Assembly (NCBI RefSeq): GCF_001639105.2
Contig: NZ_CP028903.1
Coordinates: 523,837-574,123, forward strand
Direction: 5' to 3'
DNA from: Azospirillum humicireducens
GTDB lineage: Bacteria; Pseudomonadota; Alphaproteobacteria; Azospirillales; Azospirillaceae
DNA: 50,287 bases
The notes beneath the pieces are model-generated. The model was not told where the DNA came from. It was given only the letters and a program-made list of their open reading frames with translations, and did no database searches. Of this stretch, positions 7,918 to 15,913 are shown piece by piece. Every line of letters begins with the position of its first letter. Positions within the stretch are counted from its first letter, which is position 1. A program made the position numbers and the translations under genes.

Positions 7918-8646
7918 TCAGTCCAGCGCCTCGGCTCCCAGATAGGATTCGACCACGCGGGGGTCGGCCACGACCTCCGCCGGGGCGCCGTCGGCGATCT
8001 TCTCGCCATGGTCCAGCACCACGACCCGGTCGGACAGGGCCATTACCGCGCGCATGACATGCTCGATCATCAGGATGGTCAGGCCTTCGCGGCGGTTCAG
8101 GTCGCGCAGGACCCCGACCATGCGGTCGACCTCCGTCGGGCGGAGCCCCGCCAGCACCTCGTCCAGCAGGAGCAGGGTCGGCCGGGTGGCCAGCGCGCGG
8201 GCGACCTCCAGCCGCTTGCGGTCGGGCAGCGTCAGGCTGCGCGCCGGGCGGTTGGCCTGATCGGCCAGCTCCAGCCGTTCCAGCACGGCGCGGGCCTGGA
8301 GACGCGCGGTCTCCACCGACTTTTCGCGGGCCAGGGCACCGACGACGACATTCTCCTCGACCGTCAACTGGCCGAAGGGCTTGACGATCTGGAAGGTGCG
8401 GCCGATCCCGGCGGCGCAGACCTGGTTGGGCTTCAGCCCGGTCAGCTTGCGGCCCTTCAGCGTGACGCGCCCCTCGTCGGGCGGAAAGACGCCGGCGATC
8501 AGGTTGAAGGTGGTGGTCTTGCCGGCGCCGTTCGGGCCGATCAGGGCGAGGATGCGCCCCTCCGGCACGGTGAAGCTGACGTCGGCGACCGCCTTCAGCC
8601 CGCGGAAGCGCTTGGACAGGCCCTCGACCTCAAGCAATGCGGTCAT
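7918..8646 (-). CDS. livG: LivG-type ABC transporter ATPase (cluster 1)
   Basis: 242 residues from the ATG at 8646, 1 nt after the livM stop; the frame is open further upstream but overlaps livM. One ABC ATPase domain: Walker A GPNGAGKTTTFNLI, Q-loop region GIGRTFQIVKPFGQ, a degenerate signature (RSLTLPDRKRLEVARALA, in place of LSGGQ, as is normal for LivG proteins), Walker B LLLLDEVLAGLRP, and the H-loop EH in LTILMIEHVM. It powers uptake of branched-chain amino acids or related small acids in a HAAT-family importer. It is the last gene of the livHMG operon. The partner LivF is not adjacent but lies 7.3 kb away at 15914-16618. Confidence 0.88.
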   Translation of the reverse strand: MTALLEVEGLSKRFRGLKAVADVSFTVPEGRILALIGPNGAGKTTTFNLIAGVFPPDEGRVTLKGRKLTGLKPNQVCAAGIGRTFQIVKPFGQLTVEENVVVGALAREKSVETARLQARAVLERLELADQANRPARSLTLPDRKRLEVARALATRPTLLLLDEVLAGLRPTEVDRMVGVLRDLNRREGLTILMIEHVMRAVMALSDRVVVLDHGEKIADGAPAEVVADPRVVESYLGAEALD

Positions 8647-8647
8647 C

Positions 8648-9652
8648 TCAGGCGCCCTCCCCCGGCTGGTGGACAAGACGCAGGCGGCGGGCCAGCCAGG
8701 GCCACACACCCTCCGGCCGGAACACCACGATCACCACCAGCGCCACGCCGTAGAACAGCTGCTTCAGCCCCGGCAGGTCCAGCCCGCCGGCCTCGATCAG
8801 GAAGGTCAGCAGCTCGCCCAGCGGGGTCAGGATGAAGGCGCCCAGGATCGGGCCGACCAGCGTGCCGATGCCGCCGACGATGGCCGGCAGGATGATCTCG
8901 ATGGAGCGGCCCATGGAGAAGACCTGCTCCGGGAACAGATTGTTGAAGTAGAAGGCCTGGAACACGCCGCCCAGCGCGGTCAGGGCGGCCGACACCGCCA
9001 CCGCGGTCATGCGGGCGCGGAACAGGTCGACGCCCGACGCCTCCGCCGCGTCAGGTTCCTCCCGCACCGCCAGCCACTGGTAGCCGAGCCGGCTGTGCAG
9101 CAGCAGGCGCGACAGGACCAGCGCGCCCAGCACCAGAGCCAGCGCCACATAATAGAACAGCAGGGGCGAGCCGCGCAGGTTCAGCGGATCGCTGACCCCC
9201 GCCTCAACCGGCAGGAAGAAGCCGCCGGAGCCGCCGACCCAGCCGATGTGGTCGAAGCCGACGCGCGCCACCTCGGCGAAGGCGATGGTCAGCAGGGCGA
9301 AATGCACCCCCTTCACCCCGAAGCGGAAGCCCAGGAAACCGATGGTGCAGCCGGCCGCCACCGCGACCAGCATCGCCAGCACCATGCCGGCCCACGGGCC
9401 GATGCCGAAATGGACGAACAGCGCGGCGCTGACATAGGCGCCCAAGCCGACATACAGCGCATGGCCCAGCGACAGCAGGCCGGAAAAGCCCATCATCACG
9501 TTCCAGGCCTGCCCGACATAGGCGAACCACAGCACCGTGGTCAGCACCGACACCAGATAACGGTCGGCGACGAGGGGGGCCACCGCCAGCCCCAGCGCCG
9601 CCAGGGCCAGCAGGACCATCCCGCGTCCCGTCACCCCCTTAAGGCCGCTCAT
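8648..9652 (-). CDS. livM: LivM-type ABC permease (cluster 1)
   Basis: 334 residues from the ATG at 9652, which overlaps the livH stop by 4 nt (ATGA), so translation is coupled. It has the LivM landmarks: AYVGQAWNVMMGFSGLLSLGH near residues 45-65, the central GFRFGVKGVHFALLTIAFAE, and the EAA-like cytoplasmic loop LAVREEPDAAEASGVD. Eight to ten TM helices are visible. A longer open frame exists upstream (to 12793) but is antisense to other genes. It forms the heterodimeric channel with LivH. There is no substrate-binding protein in the operon. Confidence 0.88.
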   Translation of the reverse strand: MSGLKGVTGRGMVLLALAALGLAVAPLVADRYLVSVLTTVLWFAYVGQAWNVMMGFSGLLSLGHALYVGLGAYVSAALFVHFGIGPWAGMVLAMLVAVAAGCTIGFLGFRFGVKGVHFALLTIAFAEVARVGFDHIGWVGGSGGFFLPVEAGVSDPLNLRGSPLLFYYVALALVLGALVLSRLLLHSRLGYQWLAVREEPDAAEASGVDLFRARMTAVAVSAALTALGGVFQAFYFNNLFPEQVFSMGRSIEIILPAIVGGIGTLVGPILGAFILTPLGELLTFLIEAGGLDLPGLKQLFYGVALVVIVVFRPEGVWPWLARRLRLVHQPGEGA

Positions 9653-10518
9653 GACCGTTTCCCCAACAGCCCTTGCGGGCGCAGCAGCAGAACCACGATC
9701 AGCACCCCGTAGCTGAACAGGGATTTCAGGGACGGCGTCAGCAGGAAACCGGCCAGCGCCTCCGACATGCCGATCAGCACGCCGCCCAGCAGCGCGCCGG
9801 GCAGGCTGCCCAGCCCGCCGACGATGACGATGATGAAACTGAGCAGTGTGTATTCCGGGGCCAGCTGCGGCCGGGCATCGACCAGCAGCGTCATCAGCGC
9901 ACCGGCCACCCCGACAACGGCGGCGCCGATGCCGAAGGTCAGGGCATAGAGCCCATCGATGTTCAGCCCGACCACGCGGGCGCCCAGCGGGTTGTCGGCG
10001 CAGGCGCGGATCGCCTTGCCGGTGCGGCTGAAGCGGAAGAAGGCGAACAGCGCAGCCGCCACCACGATGGCCGCCGCTCCGGCACGCAGCCGCACGGCGT
10101 CCAACAGCATCGGCCCGATCTCCACCGTGTCGAAGCTGTAGGGCACCTGCACGTTGCGGGCGTCCGGGCCGAACAGCATCAGCATGGCGTTGACCAGGAT
10201 GGTGGCGATGCCCAACAGCAGGATGAACTGCATGTGCTCCGGCCGCTCGACGAACTTGTTCACCAATCCGCGCTGCAGAAGCCAGCCGCAGGCGAACAGC
10301 AGCGCCGCCATGATGGGCGCCGACAGCAGCGGGTCGAGCCCCCACCAGCCGCCCAGCAGAACGGCGCCGTACATGCCCGCCACCATCATCTCGCCATGGG
10401 CGAAGTTGACGACGCGCACCACGCCGAAGATGACCGATAGCCCCAGTGCCGCCAGCCCGTAGACCAGGCCGGTCAGCAGCCCGGAAGCCGCGATGTTCAG
10501 GTAATAGTCGATCGGCAT
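9649..10518 (-). CDS. livH: LivH-type ABC permease (cluster 1)
   Basis: 289 residues. Typical LivH sequence: GLVYGLAALGLSVIFGVVRV, then NFAHGEMMVAGMYGA in TM2, the cytoplasmic loop KAIRACADNPLGARVVGLN, and IIVIVGGLGSLPGALLGGV near the C-terminus. First gene of the livHMG operon, 111 nt downstream of the same-strand L,D-transpeptidase gene, in a gap where I see no convincing promoter or terminator. LivH and LivM form the membrane pore of the importer. Confidence 0.88.
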   Translation of the reverse strand: MPIDYYLNIAASGLLTGLVYGLAALGLSVIFGVVRVVNFAHGEMMVAGMYGAVLLGGWWGLDPLLSAPIMAALLFACGWLLQRGLVNKFVERPEHMQFILLLGIATILVNAMLMLFGPDARNVQVPYSFDTVEIGPMLLDAVRLRAGAAAIVVAAALFAFFRFSRTGKAIRACADNPLGARVVGLNIDGLYALTFGIGAAVVGVAGALMTLLVDARPQLAPEYTLLSFIIVIVGGLGSLPGALLGGVLIGMSEALAGFLLTPSLKSLFSYGVLIVVLLLRPQGLLGKRS

Positions 10519-10629
10519 GGGCGGCGGATTGTCCGAACGGTGAGATTCTGCGGGTTAGCAGTCCCCGTTGGTCCAGGCAAGACAGAATGACGGAGGCGGC
10601 GTGCGATTCGACGCTTTCCATGTGCTCCT

Positions 10630-11763
10630 TTATGGGCGGCCCGCCAGCATTGCGCCGCCGCGCAGCGTCGCGATCCGTTCCGCCACGTCGTCGAGCCGAT
10701 GGTCGAGTGCGGTGGCCAGGCAGGACCGGGCCGATGCTGCGACAGCCGGGTCGCCTTCCGTGCCGCTGCGGATCCAGCAAAGCGCGGCGATCCGCTCGTG
10801 GAAGCGCCGGTCCTCCTGGATCAGATCGTAGGCGGCGGCGGCGCGGGCGGCCGGATCGGCGATGCCGGCCAGGAATCGCTCCTGCGCCCCGCGGGCGCGG
10901 CCGTCCAGCAAGGCAAGGGCCGGCACGTCGCAGATCATCCGTCTGAGCGGCGCGGTGACCGTGGCGCAGCGCGGGTCGGCCTCCGGCTGCGGAGGCGGTT
11001 CCGGTGTGGGCGGCCGAGGGACGGCGGCGGGAGCGGTGGCAGTGGCATTGGCTGGGGATGGCGACGGCTTCGGCGGTTTCCCTGCGGCTGCGGGTGCTGC
11101 CTTGACCGCAACGGGAAGCGGTCCCGCCGGCTGCATGGCCACGGGCATCGGCGGCTTTCCCCCCAGCGAGCCCCGCACCACCCGCACCGGTGTCCCCACC
11201 TCCGCCGTGGCGAAGACGGTTTCGATGTCGGCGGGCAGCATGCGGAAACAGCCGCCGCTGGCTTGCCTGCCGACCGAGTCCGGATCGTTGGTGCCGTGGA
11301 TGGCGATGGCCGGCCAGCCGAGGTCGAGCGCGAATTTTCCCAACGGGTTGTTCGGCCCCGGCGGCACGGCCCGCGGCAGGGACGGCTTCTCGCGCCGCTG
11401 GTTGGCGGTCGGCCTCCAGGTCGGGTCGCGGCGCTTGCGCTGGATGCTGCTGTCGCCGACCGGAATCGGAACGCCGGGACGGCCGATGGCGACCGGAAAA
11501 CCGCGGGTCGTGCCGTCCGCCCCGGTCAGGTACAGTCGGCGATCGGCAAGGCTGATGGCGATCGACGGTCCGGCGGCCGCGAGTCCTTGCCTCTCGTCCG
11601 GCGTCTGCGCCGCCGCGGGGAGAGTGCGTGCCCCCACCAGCAGCATGAAAAGGATGGCAAGACCGCACAAATGGCTGCGTGCCAGGATGGCCGGGACGGC
11701 TGTTGTCGGATGGGGGATGGCGCCTTCGCCGCCGCCTCCCGGAATGGTCGTGGATCCGCGCAT
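10630..11763 (-). CDS. L,D-transpeptidase (YkuD) with C-terminal LprI-like domain
   Basis: 377 residues from the ATG at 11763. An N-terminal hydrophobic segment (LCGLAILFMLLVGARTL, then PAAAQT) is a signal peptide with an unusually long n-region, so a later start is possible. The YkuD domain (about residues 65-205) has IAIHGTNDPDSVG and ASGGCFRM with catalytic Cys172; the residue before Gly-Cys is Gly rather than the commoner His. Such enzymes make 3-3 peptidoglycan cross-links or attach proteins to peptidoglycan in the periplasm. A Pro/Ala-rich linker (about 215-275) leads to a Cys-containing C-terminal domain, CATVTAPLRRMIC then DVPALALLDGRARG, resembling the LprI/DUF1311 lysozyme-inhibitor fold. 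The pairing of a cross-linking enzyme with a lysozyme-inhibitor-like tail fits cell-wall protection. Divergent from the TPR-glycosyltransferase gene at 11861. Confidence 0.8.
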   Translation of the reverse strand: MRGSTTIPGGGGEGAIPHPTTAVPAILARSHLCGLAILFMLLVGARTLPAAAQTPDERQGLAAAGPSIAISLADRRLYLTGADGTTRGFPVAIGRPGVPIPVGDSSIQRKRRDPTWRPTANQRREKPSLPRAVPPGPNNPLGKFALDLGWPAIAIHGTNDPDSVGRQASGGCFRMLPADIETVFATAEVGTPVRVVRGSLGGKPPMPVAMQPAGPLPVAVKAAPAAAGKPPKPSPSPANATATAPAAVPRPPTPEPPPQPEADPRCATVTAPLRRMICDVPALALLDGRARGAQERFLAGIADPAARAAAAYDLIQEDRRFHERIAALCWIRSGTEGDPAVAASARSCLATALDHRLDDVAERIATLRGGAMLAGRP

Positions 11764-11860
11764 GCGGAAAGTTGAACGCGTGTCTCCTAAAACAGGGTAA
11801 ACAGCAGGGGACGACGGCTTCCAGGGGATGGGGGCCGCCCCGACAGCAAGGACGTGCATC

Positions 11861-13657
11861 ATGGACCAGATCGAGCAGACGTTGGCCGTGGCGACGGAAC
11901 ATCACCGTGCCGGCCGCACCGCGGAGGCGGAGCGCCTGTACCGCGACGTGCTGGACGTGTCGCCCGGCCATCCGGACGCCCTCCATCTGCTGGGGGTCAT
12001 CGCCCTGCAATCCGGCCGGACGGAGGAGGCGGTGGACCGCATCGCCCAGGCCGTGGCCGGCGACGACGATTCTCCCCTGTTCCATGCCAATCTGGGCCAC
12101 GCCCTGCACGCTTGCGGACGCCAGCGCGAGGCGGCGCTGAGTTTCGCCCGCGCGCTCGCCCTGCTGACCAACGAGGGAGAGGGCTGGGGCAATGTCGGGG
12201 CGTTGGCCAACCTGATCCGCCGCTATGACGACGACATCCGGGCCGCGGCGGCGGCGGAGGTCGATGCCCGCTATGCCATGGGCGACGTGATGCGGCGTCA
12301 GTCGCTGCTGTTCCTGCTGACCGGCGACATCGTCTATTACCGTGCTCTTGTCAGTGCGGTGCTGGACGATTCCCTGCGCTTCTCCGTGCCGTCGCTGCAT
12401 TACGCCTATTGGGGCATCGCCATGCGGCTGTTCCAGGGCGATGTCCGCAAAGGCGACGTCGCTGCCTTCACCAACGGCGAGTTCCGCCGCTTCTACCGCC
12501 TTCTGGTGGAGGAGACGGCGCGCCGTTACGACCTGGAGCCGATGCTGCGCAGGGCGGCCCCGCGTACCGAGGTGAAACGCGTGGTGCTGATCACCAACCA
12601 GATGCTGGGCGAAGGGCACCAACCCACCGCCGACGCCTTCGATTATGCCCGCCGCCTTCAGGACGACCAGGGCTGCGAGGTGCTGATCCTGAATCCCAAT
12701 GCGATGGCGGTGTCGGGCGAGAACGGTTTCGTGCCCGAATACAGCTACAATCTCACCGAGGAGTATGAGGGCGAGCAGACCATCGCCGCCCATGGCGCCG
12801 CGGTGCGTATGCTATCCTTCTCCCAGCCCCGATTCGACGAGGAGAAGCTGACCGCCATCGTCGAGGCCGTCGAACGCTTCGATCCCGACGTGATCGTCGC
12901 CTTCGGCGGTTCCAACACCGTCTCGGACCTGTTCGCGCGCAGCCGCCCGGTGGTGTTCCTGCCCACCTCCAGCGGCCTGCCGCCGTCACTCGCCACCATT
13001 CTGCTGGGCTACGCGCCGGAGGACAGCGCCGCCGGCTGGCCGGCCGAGGCCCAAGCCCGCTTCCGCCCCTTCTCCTTCGGCTGGACCCTTCCGGAGGGCG
13101 GGCCTGCCCGCAGCCGTGCCGATTTCGGCCTGCCCGACGGCGGGCCGCTCTATGTCGTCGTCGGCAACCGGCTGGACCAGGAGGCCGGCGCCGATTTCCT
13201 GGAGACGCTCGACCGCCTGCTCGACCGGGTGCCCGACGCGCAGGTCGCCTTTGCCGGTGCGGTGCAGGACCTGCCCGGCCGCATTGCCGGCAACCGCAAT
13301 GCCGCAAGGATGAAGACGCTTGGCCATGTGGACGGCATTCGCGGGCTGTACGCCGTGGCGACGGCCTATCTGAATCCGCCGCGCCAGGGCGGTGGCGGCA
13401 GCGCGGCCTTCGCGTTGGCCGAAGGGCTGCCGGTGGTGACTTACGCCCGCGGCGACGTGGCGGGCGTCGCCGGTCCGACCATGACGGCCGCGGACGAGAC
13501 CGCCTACCTCGAACGCGCGGCTGCGCTGGGCACGGATCCCGCCGAAAGGGCAAAGGCCGCCGAGGCGGCGCGCGCCCGCTTCGCGGAAACGGGCGACCGT
13601 GCCCGTTCGGTGGAAAAGCTGCTGGACTACGCGCGCGAGGCGCAGGGGCTGTTCTGA
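11861..13657 (+). CDS. TPR protein fused to a GT-B glycosyltransferase-like domain
   Basis: 598 residues from the ATG at 11861; the open frame reaches 11828 but the tetratricopeptide repeats begin right after MDQIEQTLAVA. Residues about 5-110 hold TPR units (HHRAGRTAEAERLYRDVLDV, HPDALHLLGVIALQSGRTEE). A middle part of unclear fold follows, and from about 237 a Rossmann-like segment begins, VKRVVLITNQMLGEGHQ. The C-terminal half (about 425-590) resembles a group-1 glycosyltransferase: LYVVVGNRLDQEAGADFLET, AYLNPPRQGGGGSAAFALAE, GLPVVTYARGDVAG. By analogy with other TPR-GT fusions it may bind a protein target with the repeats and glycosylate it, but the domain could also act on a polysaccharide. 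A hairpin at 13681-13698 probably ends the transcript. Confidence 0.72.
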   Translation: MDQIEQTLAVATEHHRAGRTAEAERLYRDVLDVSPGHPDALHLLGVIALQSGRTEEAVDRIAQAVAGDDDSPLFHANLGHALHACGRQREAALSFARALALLTNEGEGWGNVGALANLIRRYDDDIRAAAAAEVDARYAMGDVMRRQSLLFLLTGDIVYYRALVSAVLDDSLRFSVPSLHYAYWGIAMRLFQGDVRKGDVAAFTNGEFRRFYRLLVEETARRYDLEPMLRRAAPRTEVKRVVLITNQMLGEGHQPTADAFDYARRLQDDQGCEVLILNPNAMAVSGENGFVPEYSYNLTEEYEGEQTIAAHGAAVRMLSFSQPRFDEEKLTAIVEAVERFDPDVIVAFGGSNTVSDLFARSRPVVFLPTSSGLPPSLATILLGYAPEDSAAGWPAEAQARFRPFSFGWTLPEGGPARSRADFGLPDGGPLYVVVGNRLDQEAGADFLETLDRLLDRVPDAQVAFAGAVQDLPGRIAGNRNAARMKTLGHVDGIRGLYAVATAYLNPPRQGGGGSAAFALAEGLPVVTYARGDVAGVAGPTMTAADETAYLERAAALGTDPAERAKAAEAARARFAETGDRARSVEKLLDYAREAQGLF

Positions 13658-13680
13658 CGGACCGGCTGCGGGCGGCGGGT

Positions 13681-13698
13681 GGGGGCGATCACGCCCCC
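13681..13698 (+). terminator. GC hairpin after the TPR-glycosyltransferase gene
   Basis: GGGGGCG at 13681-13687 pairs with CGCCCCC at 13692-13698 around an ATCA loop, 24 nt after the stop at 13657. The stem is stable, but CTCCTCC follows instead of a T-run, so it is a weak intrinsic terminator candidate. Confidence 0.45.
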
Positions 13699-13756
13699 CT
13701 CCTCCGTTGCGGGGTGACGCCATGGAACGGGCGAACTCATACGCTGAGCGGACGAA

Positions 13757-14647
13757 TCATGCATGACCGCGGGTCAGGTGGTGCACAAGCTGCTGGGCAT
13801 GCACCGGCAGCGCCGGGACGCTGCGGGCACAGAGGGTTAGGTGCCGGAGCGCCCACGCATCGCTGAGCGGAACCGATCGGATCGCCCCTGCCCCGCCAGA
13901 TCGTTGCGCGGCGGCTTCGGGGACCACTGCCAACCCCACTCCGCTCTCGACCATCCGGCACACCGCTTCGAACCCGCCAACACGCACCCGGAACTTGAGC
14001 GTGCGGCCGGCCCTGGCTGCGTGGCTGACAAGGTGCGCCTGGAGTGCGCTGCCGTGCCCCAAGCCGATGAAAGGCTCGTCCAGCACCTCCCGGAACGCGA
14101 TCCCGGTTCGGTCGGCCAGAGCGTGACCGGCCGGCACCACAAGGACAAGCTGGTCGGTTCGGAACGGTATGGTCTCTAGGGTGCCGAGGTCCACCGTGTC
14201 GGCAACGATGCCGAAGTCTGCGAGCCCGCTTGCGATGGCAGCAACGATCTCGCGGCTCGGCCGTTCTTCCAGATCGACGTCGATCCCAGGGTGATCCGCA
14301 AGGAAGGAGGCCAAGGAGTCGGGCAGAAACTCGGCCAAGGCCGCAGTGTTCGCCAGCACCCGCACATGGCCGCGAAGGCCTTTGGCGTACTGCCCCAATT
14401 CGCCCCGCATCTGCTCAAGCTGGCCCAGCACAACGCGGGCGTGGTGGACGACTGCTTGGCCGGCCGGCGTCGGTCGGACACCACGGGGCCGACGCTCCAA
14501 CAAGAGCACGCCTCCAGTCATCTCCATGCTGCGGATACGCTCGCTCGCGGACCCGAGCGCCATCCCGGCTCGCCCAGCCCCGCGGGTGATGCTCTCAGCC
14601 TCGACAACATGTAGGAACAAACGCAGGTCGGTGAGATCAAAGCGCAT
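13757..14647 (-). CDS. LysR-family transcriptional regulator
   Basis: 296 residues, the usual LysR length. The N-terminal winged helix-turn-helix is clear (DLRLFLHVVEAESITRGAGR, GSASERIRSMEMTGGVLLLE, RRPRGVRPTPAG), followed by the linker helix (VVLGQLEQMRGELG) and a two-lobed effector domain (about 90-290, starting RGHVRVLANTAALAEFLPDS). The Ser-Ile-Thr-Arg-Gly-Ala-Gly version of the HTH places it in a LysR subgroup seen next to transporter genes. It is divergent from the TauE/SafE permease at 15019, its most likely target, with 371 nt between the starts. Codon choice here looks less GC-extreme than in neighbours, which is weak evidence for transfer. The effector is unknown. Confidence 0.85.
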   Translation of the reverse strand: MRFDLTDLRLFLHVVEAESITRGAGRAGMALGSASERIRSMEMTGGVLLLERRPRGVRPTPAGQAVVHHARVVLGQLEQMRGELGQYAKGLRGHVRVLANTAALAEFLPDSLASFLADHPGIDVDLEERPSREIVAAIASGLADFGIVADTVDLGTLETIPFRTDQLVLVVPAGHALADRTGIAFREVLDEPFIGLGHGSALQAHLVSHAARAGRTLKFRVRVGGFEAVCRMVESGVGLAVVPEAAAQRSGGAGAIRSVPLSDAWALRHLTLCARSVPALPVHAQQLVHHLTRGHA

Positions 14648-15018
14648 CCCTGATTATCCCAAATTCAGCGGCATGGCGGCAAGAGCCTTCGGCAGCACCG
14701 AAGGCTGGCAGCATTCACTTCCGCATTGTCGCGTGCCAACCATCCATGCAACTTGGGTTCATGGCGCAGGCCACATGAGCAACGATCATTTGTGGACGGA
14801 GCCGACATGAGGCCGCCGTTGTCGGCTTTGGCGGGTGTGACCGCTCTCGCGGTGATGGTCCAGCCTGTGGCCGACCAGACCTCATGCCCCGCTCAGGCCC
14901 TTGCGGATTTCCGGCGACGACCGCCTCCCCTCTGACGCCGGCTCGACGTGGACGCAATGCTCCAGAACAGGCGCCTGCACGACCAACCTCTCACCCCCCC
15001 TTGCCAGCGTATCCAGCC
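14648..15018. other. Intergenic region between lysR and the TauE/SafE gene
   Basis: This 371-nt stretch should hold the divergent promoters. No strong palindrome or sigma-70 hexamer pair stood out. AT-richer sequence near 14647-14665 (GATTATCCCAAATT) next to the lysR start is the best candidate for the LysR site. A short open frame at 14807-14935 is the only coding candidate. Confidence 0.4.
14807..14935 (+). CDS. Possible 42-residue secreted peptide or gene remnant
   Basis: The ATG at 14807 opens a 42-codon frame. Its N-terminus, MRPPLSALAGVTALAVMVQP, looks like a signal peptide, and it contains one Cys before a basic, Pro-rich end. No good ribosome site precedes it. It could be the broken 5' end of a former exported protein gene upstream of the TauE/SafE permease, or a chance frame. 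I do not recognise it. Confidence 0.25.
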   Translation: MRPPLSALAGVTALAVMVQPVADQTSCPAQALADFRRRPPPL

Positions 15019-15771
15019 ATGCCATTCACCTTCGAGCCGCTTCCCATCGCCGTTGCGGCGCTTACGTTCCTGCTCGCCGGCTTCGTCAAGGGCGTGATCG
15101 GGCTCGGTCTGCCTACTGTCGCCATGGGGCTGCTCGGCGCGGTGATGGAGCCCGCTCAAGCTGCCTCGCTCCTGATCGTACCCTCGCTTGTCACGAACGT
15201 CTGGCAGCTCGCGACCGGGCCGCGCTTCGGTGTCCTCGCGCGTCGGCTATGGCTCATGATGGTGGGCGTTGTTGTGGGCACGCTTGCCGGTACCGGGTTC
15301 ATGCAGGGGGGGCATGCAGAACAGGCCGCCACCGCGCTCGGCGTGGCACTGGTGGCCTACGCCGTGCTCGGCCTCACCGCCATCCGCTTTGCGGTGCCGC
15401 CACGGGCCGAGTGGTGGCTGGGTCCGGTGATCGGCGTCGTGACCGGGCTGGTGACCGCCGCCACGGGCGTGTTCGTGATCCCGGCGGTGCCCTATCTCGG
15501 CGCGCTCGGACTGACGAAGGACGAACTGATCCAGGCGCTCGGGCTATCGTTCACGGTGTCCACCGTGGCGCTTGCCGCTGCTTTGGCGGGCGGTGGCACT
15601 TTCGAAGCCGGCACGGCTGGCGCTTCGGCGCTCGCGCTCGCTCCGGCGCTGATCGGCATGACCATGGGCGGGTGGGTGCGAGGCCGGGTTAGCGAACAAA
15701 TGTTCCGGAGATGCTTTTTCCTTGGTTTGCTCGCACTCGGCGCCCATCTCGCCTCGCGGACGCTGATATGA
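15019..15771 (+). CDS. TauE/SafE-family anion permease (copy 1)
   Basis: 250 residues from the ATG at 15019. Eight or so hydrophobic helices are visible. LLAGFVKGVIGLGLPTVAMG near the N-terminus is the family's repeated motif, and its second copy is GVVTGLVTAATGVFVIPAVP near residues 140-160. TauE/SafE proteins (DUF81) export or import sulfite, sulfoacetate and other organic anions across the inner membrane; the substrate here cannot be read. It is divergent from the LysR gene and probably regulated by it. It is not a close copy of the second TauE/SafE gene at 16675-17412. It ends 142 nt from the convergent livF; that gap holds no recognisable gene. Confidence 0.85.
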   Translation: MPFTFEPLPIAVAALTFLLAGFVKGVIGLGLPTVAMGLLGAVMEPAQAASLLIVPSLVTNVWQLATGPRFGVLARRLWLMMVGVVVGTLAGTGFMQGGHAEQAATALGVALVAYAVLGLTAIRFAVPPRAEWWLGPVIGVVTGLVTAATGVFVIPAVPYLGALGLTKDELIQALGLSFTVSTVALAAALAGGGTFEAGTAGASALALAPALIGMTMGGWVRGRVSEQMFRRCFFLGLLALGAHLASRTLI

Positions 15772-15913
15772 AGGAGATTCGACGCTCCAGGACGTTATGC
15801 GCGGTCAGGAAGAGTTTCAACCGCTGCATTCATACGCCATTCGGACTTCGCGCCTGCCGGCGTACACAGTCGCGGGCGCTCGTTCGGATAGTCAGAACTT
15901 TCCGAACCCGGTG

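Noticed and set aside
8648..12793. 1381-codon minus-strand frame that contains livM
   Set aside because: Only the last 334 codons are livM; the rest is antisense or out of frame to livH, the transpeptidase and the TPR gene. The true start is the coupled ATG at 9652.
15772..15913. Possible small gene between TauE/SafE and livF
   Set aside because: Short frames exist, but they have no ribosome site or protein-like composition.
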